A DNA stretch of 23,097 bases from CAVRJC01 sp964505725 (GCA_964505725.1 CAZDJK010000030.1:1-23097), one strand, 5' to 3'; positions 7,176 through 15,422 are shown, counted from the first letter of the stretch. Notes: generated by a model not told the origin, from the letters alone. Translations and numbers: made by a program.

Positions 7176-8306
7176 TCAGACGCCCCGCGCGCGACCTGAC
7201 CCCTGCGCCGACGAGGTCCGGAGCAGGAGATCGACGTCCTCCAGGCGCAAGAGGCCCACGACGGACCCATCCTCGACCACGGCTACCGCGTGCCGGCCCG
7301 GCGCGCTGATCACCATCACGTCGGGTTCCAGCGGGTCGTTCGGCGCGACAGCCGCCGCGTCGCGGTCGACGTGGTCACCGGCGCGGGCGTCGACCGGCGC
7401 GCGCGCGACGGCATCCGCGTCCAGCATGCCCACGTAGTGCGCACTTTCGACGACGGGCACGACGCGCTGCCCGAAGCGCCGCAGCAGCGCTCGGACATCA
7501 CCGATACTCGTGCGCGCGTCCACGGTCAGCGGTTCGACCAACATCGCGTCAGCGACGACGAGCCCTCCGAGACGCGCGTGCACGATCGTCGCGGCTTCCT
7601 CAGCTGTCGCGCCCAAGTACACGAAGAACCCGATGATGACGAGCCAGAGGTTCCAGAACAATCCGACCACGACGAGCGTGACCGCAACCCAACGACCGGC
7701 GCGAGCCGCAAGATGGGTCGAGCGCTCCAGGTCGTAGTGTCGTTCGAGCATCGCGCGCAGGACACGGCCACCGTCGAGCGGGAACGCCGGAAGAAGGTTG
7801 AAGCAGGCGAGGACGAAGTTGAACCACGCGATCCGAGGGAGCAGCGCGCCCCCAGCGAGGTTCGGCGGCAACATCGCCTGACGGGAAGCGATCGCGAGCA
7901 CGGCAGCGACGACCGCGATCGCCGCACTGGCCGCGGGTCCCGCAATCGCCATGGCCAGCTCGTCGCGCGGATCCTCGGGCAGGTTCTCCAGCTTCGACAC
8001 GCCCCCGATCGGGAGGAGCTCGATCTCGTGCACCACGAGACCGCGGGGACGACCGACGAGGCAGTGCGCGAGCTCGTGAACGACGACCCCGCCGAAGATG
8101 ATCACCAGCCACACGAGCGACGAGAGCTCACCCATCCCGCCCGGCGCAGCTCCTGCGATCGCGAACAGGGCGACCAGCAGGAAGAAGGAGACGTGCACCC
8201 GGATCTCGATGCCTGCGACTCGCCCGATCGGGAACGACGACCACCGACGCCCGCCCGAGGCAGGCGCCCGAGGAGCCGGGGGGGGAACGGGCGCTTCGTG
8301 ATCCAT
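7176..8306 (-). CDS. M50 site-2 protease with CBS-domain pair (Rip3/Rv2625c type)
   Basis: This 376-residue membrane protein has zinc motif HELAH at 77-81 inside a hydrophobic segment (VVVHELAHCL) and the second metal motif N-x7-D (NLLPAFPLDGG, 170-180). About six hydrophobic stretches (40-52, 63-77, 118-140, 157-173, 206-228) precede a cytosolic CBS pair at about 250-365. Site-2 proteases cut transmembrane segments; CBS domains usually bind adenine nucleotides and could gate activity. In M. tuberculosis a protein of this type (Rv2625c) is in the DosR regulon. The longer frame upstream is antisense shadow. There is no clear Shine-Dalgarno: a DosR-like box and TACCCT place the transcription start about one base before the ATG. 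Confidence 0.9.
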   Translation of the reverse strand: MDHEAPVPPPAPRAPASGGRRWSSFPIGRVAGIEIRVHVSFFLLVALFAIAGAAPGGMGELSSLVWLVIIFGGVVVHELAHCLVGRPRGLVVHEIELLPIGGVSKLENLPEDPRDELAMAIAGPAASAAIAVVAAVLAIASRQAMLPPNLAGGALLPRIAWFNFVLACFNLLPAFPLDGGRVLRAMLERHYDLERSTHLAARAGRWVAVTLVVVGLFWNLWLVIIGFFVYLGATAEEAATIVHARLGGLVVADAMLVEPLTVDARTSIGDVRALLRRFGQRVVPVVESAHYVGMLDADAVARAPVDARAGDHVDRDAAAVAPNDPLEPDVMVISAPGRHAVAVVEDGSVVGLLRLEDVDLLLRTSSAQGSGRARGV

Positions 8307-8314
8307 ACGCCCCG

Positions 8315-8357
8315 AGGGTACGGATCCCGGACCCACCCGAGCAGGGCCCAAGGTCAC
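8315..8357 (-). promoter_or_regulatory. DosR-like box and -10 for the M50 protease gene
   Basis: The box GTGACCTTGGGCCCTG (complement of 8342-8357) is followed, 23 bases after its 14-base core, by the -10 hexamer TACCCT (complement of 8315-8320). The -10 ends 8 bases before the ATG, so the message should be nearly leaderless. Box type and spacing match the other island promoters. Confidence 0.6.
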
Positions 8358-8398
8358 TTCCGACGCGCCCGGTCGCGCGGAGCCGCGCCGCCGCACAC

Positions 8399-8689
8399 CT
8401 ACCACCGATCCGGCCTCGCCGACGCCGCCTGCCTGGAGTAGAACCACGGCGCGTTCGCGCCGACTGGGTAGATGCACGAGCCGATGATCTCGAAGCACGG
8501 ATCGCCCCGATGCGTCGGCCAGCCCACGACGGCGAAGACATCGCCGTCCTCGATCTTGATGGACGGCGCAGTCGACGCACCCTCCGGATGGCCGGGTGCC
8601 CGGTATCCCCACTCGCCCTCGATCCGGAACCAGGGCAGCGTCGATGGGCCGTCCGGATGGGTCTCGGCCGAGAACCAGAAGGCCGTCAC
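8399..8689 (-). CDS. Small protein with degenerate internal repeats
   Basis: This 96-residue protein, with GTG start, is not a family I can name firmly. The sequence repeats itself: HPDGPSTLPWFRIEGEWGY (about 12-30) is followed by HPEGASTAPSIKIEDGDVF (about 34-52), then a weaker third unit (WPTHRGDPCFEIIGSCIY) and a partial fourth (ANAPWFYS). Each unit has a Pro/Gly turn, an alternating hydrophobic strand and a closing aromatic, suggesting a small beta-blade or beta-flower fold. It has two Cys and no signal peptide. It sits downstream of its own DosR-like box, divergent from the USP/DUF1918 operon, and has no Shine-Dalgarno. Coding status is supported by the repeat and the promoter geometry. 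Confidence 0.6.
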   Translation of the reverse strand: MTAFWFSAETHPDGPSTLPWFRIEGEWGYRAPGHPEGASTAPSIKIEDGDVFAVVGWPTHRGDPCFEIIGSCIYPVGANAPWFYSRQAASARPDRW

Positions 8690-8695
8690 CGGTCG

Positions 8696-8738
8696 ATGAG
8701 AACATCGCGGGCCCGATGGTCCTAGAGGAGAAGGTCAC
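8696..8738 (-). promoter_or_regulatory. DosR-like box (weaker) for the 96-residue repeat protein
   Basis: The box GTGACCTTCTCCTCTA is the complement of 8723-8738. The hexamer 23 bases after its core, TCTCAT (complement of 8696-8701), keeps the final T but lacks the A at position 2. Its position would give a start exactly at the GTG. This is the weakest of the nine. Confidence 0.4.
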
Positions 8739-8805
8739 AACCGAAGCGAGCTGCGAGATCGCGACGGATACCAGTGTCGGCGCGTGACTGGCCCTGCCAC
8801 CCAGC

Positions 8806-8848
8806 GGGACCTTCGTCCCTGGCGGGACGTCCCTCGGAGGCGCATGCT
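8806..8848 (+). promoter_or_regulatory. DosR-like box and -10 for the USP-DUF1918 operon
   Basis: The box GGGACCTTCGTCCCTG (8806-8821) is the most symmetrical of the set. CATGCT at 8843-8848 is the -10, 23 bases after the 14-base core, and 6 bases separate it from the ATG, giving a leaderless transcript. A 10-bp palindrome GGGACGTCCC (8824-8833) lies between box and -10. Confidence 0.75.
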
Positions 8849-8854
8849 GAAGCC

Positions 8855-9730
8855 ATGACGAATGGAGACCCGGCCCTCGACGTAGTCGCGCCGGAGACCG
8901 TCATCGTGCCGCTGGACGGGTCTGACTTCGCTCTGCGCGTCGTACCCGTGATCTCCGACTTCGCCCGTCGTCTGGGCGCCGGAGTCTTGTTGCTCACCGT
9001 GGCCACCTCCCTCGACGAGCAACCGCGCGTGGAGCTGCCGACCTGGCTCGACGAGGTGGCCCGCTCGATGGACGGTCTCCGCGTCGACACCGTCGTGTCC
9101 GATGCCCGGGATCCGGTGGATGCCATCAGAGATCTCGCGAGCGCGCACGCGCGTTCCGTCGTGGGCATGGCGACGCACGGTCGGGGCGCGTTGGGCAGCG
9201 CTGCGCTCGGCAGCGTCGCCCAGCAGGCACTCCGCGAGGTCGACGGTCCGTTCCTGCTCGTCGGCCGGCGCTGCCCGACTTCGTCACCGGCGCGCGGCCC
9301 GGTCGTCGTCTGCCACGACGGGTCACGCAGTGCCGACGCCATCGTCGGCCCGGCCCGCGCCTGGGCTGGGGCGCTCGACCTTCCGGTCGTCGTGGTCGAA
9401 GTGCTCCATCCGCTCGACGTCTCGATCGCGACCTCGCCCGAAGGCGACGTCCACGGGGTCGCCGAACGCTTCGGGCCTGCCGGCCGTGTCGAGGTGCTGC
9501 GGAGCTCCTCTCCGGCCGCCGCGATCCGCGAGTACGCCGAGAAGGTCGACGCGAGCCTGGTGGCCATCAGCACGCACGGGCGAACCGGTGTCGCCCGGGT
9601 GCTCGGCAGCGTGGCGATGGACCTGGTGCGCCACGCTCCTTGTCCACTGCTCGTCACCCGCCCACGTCCGGCGGCCCGGTCCCACGCCGTGTCCGTCGCG
9701 ACCGACGAAGAACAAGGAGACCGATCATGA
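8855..9730 (+). CDS. Tandem-domain universal stress protein
   Basis: This 291-residue protein has two USP domains, about 14-138 and 149-270, each an alpha/beta nucleotide-binding fold opening with a VPLDGS or VCHDGS strand-loop. Both carry the ATP-binding glycine motif: ATHGRG...LGS in domain 1 (first Gly replaced by Ala) and STHGRT...LGS in domain 2. Tandem USPs of this size are the common DosR-regulon type in mycobacteria (for example Rv2623, which binds ATP and slows growth). The ATG at 8855 was chosen over the upstream frame start because the -10 CATGCT ends 6 bases before it; GGAGG at 8836-8840 is too far (14 bases) to serve. The stop overlaps the DUF1918 start in ATGA. Confidence 0.9.
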   Translation: MTNGDPALDVVAPETVIVPLDGSDFALRVVPVISDFARRLGAGVLLLTVATSLDEQPRVELPTWLDEVARSMDGLRVDTVVSDARDPVDAIRDLASAHARSVVGMATHGRGALGSAALGSVAQQALREVDGPFLLVGRRCPTSSPARGPVVVCHDGSRSADAIVGPARAWAGALDLPVVVVEVLHPLDVSIATSPEGDVHGVAERFGPAGRVEVLRSSSPAAAIREYAEKVDASLVAISTHGRTGVARVLGSVAMDLVRHAPCPLLVTRPRPAARSHAVSVATDEEQGDRS

Positions 9731-9930
9731 AGGCTTCGGTGGGCGACCGCCTGGTGATCAAGGGACACCACGTCGGCGACCCGGATCGCGATGGCGAGAT
9801 CCTAGAGGTGCACGGCGAGGACGGCGGACCGCCGTACCTCGTGCGGTGGGAGGAGGACGGCCACGTCGGTCTGTTCTTCCCGGGGTCGGACGCCACCGTC
9901 GAGCACTTCCCGCATCGCCGCCGCCGATGA
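9727..9930 (+). CDS. DUF1918 protein
   Basis: This 67-residue protein matches the DUF1918 family almost end to end: MKASVGDRLVIKG, VGDPDRDGEILEVHG, GGPPYLVRW, then GHVGLFFPGSDATVEHFP. It has a small beta-barrel-like pattern, no Cys and no membrane segment; function is unknown. It overlaps the USP stop by 4 bases (ATGA) and has AAGGAGA at 9713-9719, so it is translated from the USP message and shares its box. DUF1918 genes sit close to stress genes in many actinobacteria, as far as I recall. Confidence 0.9.
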   Translation: MKASVGDRLVIKGHHVGDPDRDGEILEVHGEDGGPPYLVRWEEDGHVGLFFPGSDATVEHFPHRRRR

Positions 9931-10054
9931 AGCGGCTGCGTATGTGAAGCACTGGCCGAGCCGTCGCGGACATCGAGGTCTGCGTCAACCGGGAACCAGG
10001 CGGAACACCGGTGTGCCCGCCCGTCCGCCTTGGTGTCGAACGCGTACCAGAGGT

Positions 10055-10879
10055 TCATGCCGGCTCCGGCACTGCCGCCACGTCGCGGTGCGAGCGAGCG
10101 GTGAGCACCGGGCACGGCGCGTCACGCACGACCGCCATCATCACGCTTCCACCGGTCATCCGCGCCAGTCCGGTGCGCCCGTGGGTCGCGAGTGCCACGA
10201 AGCGGCCCGGGCGATTCCGCAGGAACCTGGTGATCTCGTCGGCGACGTGAACGCCCGACACGACGCTCGTGTCCACCTTCTCGGCACGCGGCTCCAGCGC
10301 GCGAGCTGCAGCTGCAACCTCGTGCTCGAGCTGGTCGGCGCTGACGCCCGCGGGAAGGCCGCCGTCGGCCACGCCGAGCACGGTCGCCGGTATCCGGAGG
10401 GTCTCGGCCCACGACGCCGCCACGGGAACGATCGTGGCCGCGAGGCGGGACCCGTCGACACACACCACGAGCTCCTCGAGCTCCGACGGCTCGACCACCG
10501 AGGGGCCGACGAGCAGCATCGGCCCCGCGAGCAGTTGCAGGGCCTCCTCGGTGACGCTGCCGAACAGCGCCTGCCCTGCTCCACCGCGGGCGTGTGTCGC
10601 CATGCACACGACCGATTCGGCGTGCTCCTCGGCCACGAGTGCGAGCGCGCTGGCAGCAAGGCGATCGTCCACGACGACGACCTCGGGATCATCGATGCCT
10701 GCACGTGCCGCGGCGTCCTGCAGATAGTGCCGAGGTTCCACGGTGACACCACCGATGCGCGCCGTCACGATCACCACGTTGGCACCGGTGACCGACGCGA
10801 GCTTCGCGGCGGGTACGAGCGCGCGCTCGGCGAGCTCCGAGCCGTCGAGCGGGACCACGAGGTTCTGGATCGCGCTCAC
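10055..10879 (-). CDS. Tandem-domain universal stress protein
   Basis: This 274-residue protein has two USP domains (about 1-127 and 136-262), each starting with a VPLDGS or VCVDGS segment. The second keeps the full glycine motif (ATHGRTGLARMTGGS). The first reads ATHARGGAGQALFGS, with the second Gly changed to Ala, so nucleotide binding may be weaker there. The GTG start overlaps the stop of the adenosine-kinase-family gene in GTGA, so the two are translationally coupled; this is the last gene of the alcohol-dehydrogenase operon. It is convergent to DUF1918, with about 120 bases between that show no clear terminator. Confidence 0.9.
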   Translation of the reverse strand: MSAIQNLVVPLDGSELAERALVPAAKLASVTGANVVIVTARIGGVTVEPRHYLQDAAARAGIDDPEVVVVDDRLAASALALVAEEHAESVVCMATHARGGAGQALFGSVTEEALQLLAGPMLLVGPSVVEPSELEELVVCVDGSRLAATIVPVAASWAETLRIPATVLGVADGGLPAGVSADQLEHEVAAAARALEPRAEKVDTSVVSGVHVADEITRFLRNRPGRFVALATHGRTGLARMTGGSVMMAVVRDAPCPVLTARSHRDVAAVPEPA

Positions 10880-11358
10880 AGCTCGTAGCCGAGGCGTTGG
10901 AGCAGCTCGTGACGCTGCTCCACATCGACGTCGGTCTCCACGCCCACGGGTGGCTCACCGTCGACGACTCCGACGATCCCACGTCCTCGGCCCGTCTCGA
11001 CCACGAGCACCTCGACCGCGTTCGCGGTGGCGCACGAGATGTGGCAGACCTCGGGTACCTGCTTGAGCGCGTTCAACACGCTGATCGGATGGCCACCGCG
11101 GAGGAACACGACGAAGGAGTGTCCCGCCGCGATCGCACGGGCATTGTGAACGGCGAGCGCGACGAGCTCGTCGTCGTTCCCTGCCCTGCGCACGAGCCGG
11201 GGGCCGGACGATTCACAGAACGCGATGCCGTACTGCAGCCGGGGCACCGTGCCGGCCAGGACCGAGTCGAGATCGTCGACCGTCTTGATGAAGTGGGACT
11301 GTCCGATGATCACCTCGAGGCCGTCGGGCTTCTCGATCGCAACTGCCTGTACGTCCAT
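10876..11358 (-). CDS. Adenosine-specific kinase family protein (PF04008)
   Basis: This 160-residue protein fits the Adenosine_kin family along its whole length: IGQSHFIKTVDDL, then YGIAFCESSGPRLVR, GNDDELV, AIAAGHSFVVFLRGGHPISV, PEVCHISCATANAVEVLV, and GRGIVGVVDGEPPVGVET. The family was defined on archaeal proteins proposed to bind or phosphorylate adenosine; biochemical support is thin. ATG start with AAGGGAG 9 bases upstream. It lies 93 bases after the acyl-CoA synthetase fusion and overlaps the next USP gene by 4 bases. Its company of USP, CBS and ADP-forming synthetase genes suggests adenylate balance during energy stress, which is inference. Confidence 0.85.
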   Translation of the reverse strand: MDVQAVAIEKPDGLEVIIGQSHFIKTVDDLDSVLAGTVPRLQYGIAFCESSGPRLVRRAGNDDELVALAVHNARAIAAGHSFVVFLRGGHPISVLNALKQVPEVCHISCATANAVEVLVVETGRGRGIVGVVDGEPPVGVETDVDVEQRHELLQRLGYEL

Positions 11359-11451
11359 AGCGGATCACTCCCTTCCGGGCCCCGGTCATCGGCCGGAGCG
11401 CGCGTCCTTCAGCAACAATCGGCGTTCAGGCATCCGGGACCGGCTCGTCCA

Positions 11452-14256
11452 TCAGTCGACGTCGAACACGCTGCGGGGGTGAAGGTCGGGCGCAATGCGC
11501 AGCTTGGCATCGACCACGACGGCACCCGCGCTCGAGGCGACAACCGGATTGCAGTCGAGGTCCGCGACCTCGGGCAGATCGGCAGCGAGCCTGCCCATGC
11601 GAGCGAGCAACTGGCGCAACGCGGCGACGTCAACTGCTGGTGAGCCCCGGTAGCCGAAGAGCAGGGGCGACCCCCGCAAGCCATTCAGCATCGCTTCGAT
11701 GTCGACATCGGTCAGCGGCGGCACGCGGAGCACCACGTCCCTCTGGAGCTCGGCGGCGAAGCCGCCGAGCCCGAACGCCACGAGCGGTCCGAAGCGGTCG
11801 TGGCGCGTGATCCCGACAATGAGCTCGACGCCACGCGGCACCATGGGCTGTACGAGCGCACCGCCCATCGCAGGGCCGAGCGCCTCGGTCATTCGCACGA
11901 ACGCGTCGTGCACTGCGCTCGGAGAACGCAGGTCGAGATCGACGCCTCCGACATCCGACTTGTGTACGAGCTCCGGAGACGCGGCCTTGAGCACGACTGG
12001 ATAACCGAGCTCGTCTGCCGCCGCGACCGCCTCTCGAGCGTCGCGCGCGCGGCGTGTCACCACCGTCGGGACGCCGTAACAGGAGAGGAGCTCGTGCGCC
12101 TCCTGCGCTTGCGCCCACCCGCCTTCGGGCCGCGTCGCGAGCACGCCCGCGACGAGCTCACGCGCGCGCTCCTCGTCGAGGCCCCCGAGCGGCATCTCGA
12201 CACCGGAGGGGCGGCCCCGCCACTCCCCCAGCCTCGCGGCGCGTCCGACGGCGCGCGCTGCCGACTCGGGGAATGCGAACGTGGGCACCGTCGACTGCGG
12301 GGAACCAATCCGCCCACGGCGGCCGAGGCCGAGGAAACAGGCGACGACCGGCTTGTCACCGCAACCACGCGCGAGCTCCTCCACCGCGCGTGCGATCTGC
12401 GCGGGCTTCGTGACCCTGGGTGCGACGTAGAGCACGATGAGGGCGTCGATCTCGTCCGAGGCCAACAAGGCGCGTCCGGCGTGGAGGAACGCTTCCGCGT
12501 CGGCGGACGCGATCAGGTCCACGGGATTCTTCACGCCGGCCCCTGGAGCCGCGGCCGCGCCGAGCGCCTGCTGGAGGACAGCCGAGAGCTCGGGCACCTC
12601 GAGACCGACCGAGATGCAGGCGTCGGCGGCAATGATCCCGGGGCCCCCACCGTTGCTCATCACGGCCACGCGGCGTCCGCGCGGGACGGGCATGCGCGCG
12701 AGCAACGATGCGGTGTCGAACAGCTCTTCCAGCGTGTCGACGCGAATCACGCCGTTCTCCTGCAGGAGCACGTCGATCACGTCGTCCGAGTCGGCCAGTG
12801 CCGCGGTGTGCGAACGCGCGCCCCGCGCGCCGGCCGACGTGCGTCCGCTCTTCATGGCCACGATGGGCTTCTGGCGTGCGACCTCTCGTGCGAGCCGAGC
12901 GAACTTCCGTGGATTGCCGAAGGACTCGAGATAGAGGAGCACGACGTCCGTGGAGGGATCGTCGGCCCAGTACTGGAGCAGGTCGTTGCCCGACACGTCG
13001 GCCTTGTTCCCGAGCGAGACGAAGCTCGACACGCCGAGACCGAGCTCGCGCGCCCGTGCGAGCAATTCGATGCCGACGCCGCCGGACTGCGACGCGAACC
13101 CGATCCGCCCCCGTTCGGGTGAGACCGGTGAGAAGGTCGCGTTCATCCGAACCGCGGGATCGGTGTTGACCACACCGATGCAGTTCGGCCCCACCACGCG
13201 CATTCCCGCCCCGCGGCAGAGGGCTACGAGCTCGGTCTGGAGCTCGGAACCGCCTGGGAGCTCCGCGAAGCCACCCGAGATCACCACCAGGTTCTGTACG
13301 CCGGCACGGGCGCAGTCGCGGGCAGCATCGAGCACCTCGCTTGCGGGCACGGTGAGAACGGCGAGGCTCGGGGCTCGTGGCAGCGCCGCCACGCTCGGAT
13401 ACGACTCGAGATCGCGCACCGTCGTGGGATGACGGTTGACCACGTAGACGGGTCCCTCGAAGCCCGACGCGAGCAGGTTCTCGGCGACCGCGCGGCCGAT
13501 CGAGTTGTCCCGCCGCCCCACGCCGACGACGGCAATCGACGACGGGGACAGGAGTGCGGCGATCGATCGTCGCTCGGCAGTGTGCTCGCGCTGGCGGTGG
13601 GCGGAGGTCCAGGAGGCGTTCGCTTCGAGATCGAGGGTGACTTCGACCAACCCCCGCGGCTCCGGTCTCCAGTGCACGTCGAAGCCGGCGCGCGCGAAGA
13701 CCTCGCGCATCTCGGTGTTCTCGGTGAGGAACGCGGCGGTGAACCGTCGAATCCCGTGTGCAATCGCAACCCGGGCGAGCATCTCGAGGAGGCTGGTTCC
13801 CAGGCCTCGGCCCTGCTGGTCGTCCTGCACCGTGAAGGCCACTTCGGCAACGTCTTCGGCGTCACCGACGTCGTACTCCGCCGCCGCCACGATGTCGTCG
13901 CCGATGGTTGCGACCACCGTGCAGCGGGACGGGAGCTCAGCGGTCGTCCGTTCGAGTCGGGCCGCGCTCTCGGCGGTGGTCGGTGCGAAGAAGCGCCGGT
14001 ACCGTCCCCGGTCCGACAGCCTCCGGTACAGCGCTTCCATCTGGGCGTCGTCGCTGTCGCGCCGCAGCCGTACGTGTGCGCCGCCACCGTCCGCGAGCAC
14101 GACGTCGGCTTCGAAGCCGCCCACCGGGTTCTCCACGGGCGCCAGGATGCCCGTTCCGCGCCCGACCGGCCAGGGCCGAGGGTCCGGCCCGCTGGAAGCG
14201 AGAGGGAGCGGATCGGCCGACGAAGGTGAAGGCGACCGGGCAGGATGCTCGATCAC
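11452..14256 (-). CDS. GNAT acetyltransferase fused to ADP-forming acyl-CoA synthetase
   Basis: This 934-residue protein starts with a Pro/Ser-rich tail (1-45), then a GNAT domain (about 50-212) with acetyl-CoA loop QQGRGLG near 147-153. Next come a CoA-binding Rossmann domain (about 230-365, IAVVGVGRRD), succinyl-CoA-synthetase-like domains (about 370-680), and an ATP-grasp domain (about 695-930). This is the Pat (protein lysine acetyltransferase) architecture with GNAT at the N-terminus, the reverse of Salmonella Pat and the order I recall for a Streptomyces Pat. Both phosphate-relay histidines of active ADP-forming acetyl-CoA synthetases appear present: H483 in SHTAAL and H765 in ELVHKSD. 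It may therefore make ATP from acyl-CoA as well as acetylate. The GTG start overlaps the dehydrogenase stop (GTGA). Confidence 0.88.
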   Translation of the reverse strand: MIEHPARSPSPSSADPLPLASSGPDPRPWPVGRGTGILAPVENPVGGFEADVVLADGGGAHVRLRRDSDDAQMEALYRRLSDRGRYRRFFAPTTAESAARLERTTAELPSRCTVVATIGDDIVAAAEYDVGDAEDVAEVAFTVQDDQQGRGLGTSLLEMLARVAIAHGIRRFTAAFLTENTEMREVFARAGFDVHWRPEPRGLVEVTLDLEANASWTSAHRQREHTAERRSIAALLSPSSIAVVGVGRRDNSIGRAVAENLLASGFEGPVYVVNRHPTTVRDLESYPSVAALPRAPSLAVLTVPASEVLDAARDCARAGVQNLVVISGGFAELPGGSELQTELVALCRGAGMRVVGPNCIGVVNTDPAVRMNATFSPVSPERGRIGFASQSGGVGIELLARARELGLGVSSFVSLGNKADVSGNDLLQYWADDPSTDVVLLYLESFGNPRKFARLAREVARQKPIVAMKSGRTSAGARGARSHTAALADSDDVIDVLLQENGVIRVDTLEELFDTASLLARMPVPRGRRVAVMSNGGGPGIIAADACISVGLEVPELSAVLQQALGAAAAPGAGVKNPVDLIASADAEAFLHAGRALLASDEIDALIVLYVAPRVTKPAQIARAVEELARGCGDKPVVACFLGLGRRGRIGSPQSTVPTFAFPESAARAVGRAARLGEWRGRPSGVEMPLGGLDEERARELVAGVLATRPEGGWAQAQEAHELLSCYGVPTVVTRRARDAREAVAAADELGYPVVLKAASPELVHKSDVGGVDLDLRSPSAVHDAFVRMTEALGPAMGGALVQPMVPRGVELIVGITRHDRFGPLVAFGLGGFAAELQRDVVLRVPPLTDVDIEAMLNGLRGSPLLFGYRGSPAVDVAALRQLLARMGRLAADLPEVADLDCNPVVASSAGAVVVDAKLRIAPDLHPRSVFDVD

Positions 14257-15290
14257 GGCACGATCACCGCTCGCCCGTGCAGCTTGCCCTCACGCATCTG
14301 CTCGTAGGCCGCCGGCGCGTCGTCGAGCGAGAACCGCTCGATGCGGGCCCGGAGGTTGCCCGCACGGGCGAGCTCGATGACCTCGACCAGCTCGGGGATG
14401 GACCCCCAGTACGTGGTGGTGACGGAGAGCTCGTAGGGAACCGTGAAGAATCCCACCGGAAGCGTCCCGCCCCCGATGCCCACAAGGGTCAGATCCCCCA
14501 TGGGGCGGGCAACGGCGGCACCGAGGGCAAGGGTGTCGTTCACGCCGACGCAGTCCACGACGAGGTCGGCACCGACGCCGGACGTGATGTCACGTATCCG
14601 GGCCGCGGCGTCGGGCCCGATCGGAACCGTGTCGTGCGCTCCGACATCGCGTGCCAGCTCGAGCGCGCCGGCGTCGCGGTCGACGGCCACGATCCGCGCG
14701 GACGACACCGCCCTGAGGATCTGGATCCCCATGTGACCGAGGCCTCCCACCCCGATCACGACCGCGGTGGAGCCCGGTACGAGCAGCGGGAGCGACCGCT
14801 TGATCGCGTGGTACGGGGTGAGGCCGGCGTCGGTGAGCGGCGCGGCCTCGACCGGGTCGAGACCCCCGAGCGGCACGAGGTAACGCGGGTGCGGAACGAT
14901 CATGTATCGCGCCATGCCGCCGTCGGCGCCGAGCCCACCACCTGCGGCCGCGAGCTCCGTCTGCGCGACGCAGTAGTTCTCCATCCCCTGGACGCAGCGA
15001 TGGCAGGTGCCGCAACCCCACGGCCCGTACACCGCAACCGGTTCGCCGAGCTCGACACCCCGCGCCCCGGGGCCGAGAGCGTCGACCCAGCCCGCGTTCT
15101 CGTGCCCCAGCGTGAACGGTGGGCCCCACGCGAGGAAACCCGGCTCGAAGTCGTACATCAGGTGGAGGTCGGAATGGCAGGCGCCGGCTCCCCCCACCCG
15201 CACCCGCACCTCGCCGGGGCCGGGCTCGGGTTCGGCGACCTGTTCGAGCTCGGGCCCGCGCTTCCAGTCGACCAGCCGAAGTGCACGCAT
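14253..15290 (-). CDS. Zinc-dependent NAD(P) alcohol dehydrogenase, ADH-A-like
   Basis: This 345-residue medium-chain dehydrogenase has putative catalytic zinc ligands C38 (GACHSD), H63/E64 (LGHEN) and D154 (LTDAGLTPYHA), and structural zinc cysteines C93, C96, C99 and C107. The Rossmann motif GVGGLG is at 180-185 with acidic D204 after the second strand, favouring NAD. The pattern closely resembles Rhodococcus ADH-A as remembered (AVYGPWGCG, AVVIGVGGLGH, the YWGS/YWGT region). It interconverts alcohols or secondary alcohols and carbonyls. The ATG was chosen for AGGAGG 4 bases upstream (15295-15300); the longer frame is non-homologous. It is first gene of a probable operon with the synthetase fusion, adenosine kinase and USP, driven by a DosR-like box. 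Confidence 0.92.
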   Translation of the reverse strand: MRALRLVDWKRGPELEQVAEPEPGPGEVRVRVGGAGACHSDLHLMYDFEPGFLAWGPPFTLGHENAGWVDALGPGARGVELGEPVAVYGPWGCGTCHRCVQGMENYCVAQTELAAAGGGLGADGGMARYMIVPHPRYLVPLGGLDPVEAAPLTDAGLTPYHAIKRSLPLLVPGSTAVVIGVGGLGHMGIQILRAVSSARIVAVDRDAGALELARDVGAHDTVPIGPDAAARIRDITSGVGADLVVDCVGVNDTLALGAAVARPMGDLTLVGIGGGTLPVGFFTVPYELSVTTTYWGSIPELVEVIELARAGNLRARIERFSLDDAPAAYEQMREGKLHGRAVIVP

Positions 15291-15360
15291 CGGGCCTCCT
15301 CGCTCGATTGTCACCGACCTTGCTTCCAACCGCTGCTTCCGACCCGCTCGCGCCCCTTCC

Positions 15361-15403
15361 ATCGTGCGTCGGGCCACTGCTCCGGAACAGAGGCGATGGT
15401 CCC
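15361..15403 (-). promoter_or_regulatory. DosR-like box and -10 for the alcohol dehydrogenase operon
   Basis: The box GGGACCATCGCCTCTG is the complement of 15388-15403, with -10 CACGAT (complement of 15361-15366) 23 bases after the 14-base core. The predicted start near 15354 leaves a leader of about 64 bases that ends in a strong AGGAGG. Confidence 0.5.
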
Positions 15404-15422
15404 GCGGCCGCCTACGGCAGGC

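Noticed and set aside
8709..8723. AGGACCATCGGGCCC before the 96-residue gene as a box
   Set aside because: It is one base too long between halves and so close to the start that the -10 would lie inside the gene; the site at 8723-8738 fits the common geometry better.
9960..10054. Weak hairpin between the convergent DUF1918 and USP genes as terminator
   Set aside because: The only paired arms (GGCGGA with TCCGCC) are short and enclose a long loop; not supportable.
11395..11408. AGGACGCGCGCTCC upstream of the adenosine kinase family gene as a tenth DosR-like box
   Set aside because: It misses the first G and the final CYCT pattern, and the hexamer at the expected spacing is the complement of CACTCC, which is part of the Shine-Dalgarno area and not a -10.
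11800..13122. Long plus-strand frame of 440 codons opposite the acyl-CoA synthetase fusion
   Set aside because: It is antisense to a gene with recognisable domains, has no family motifs and is rich in Arg and His as expected for a shadow.
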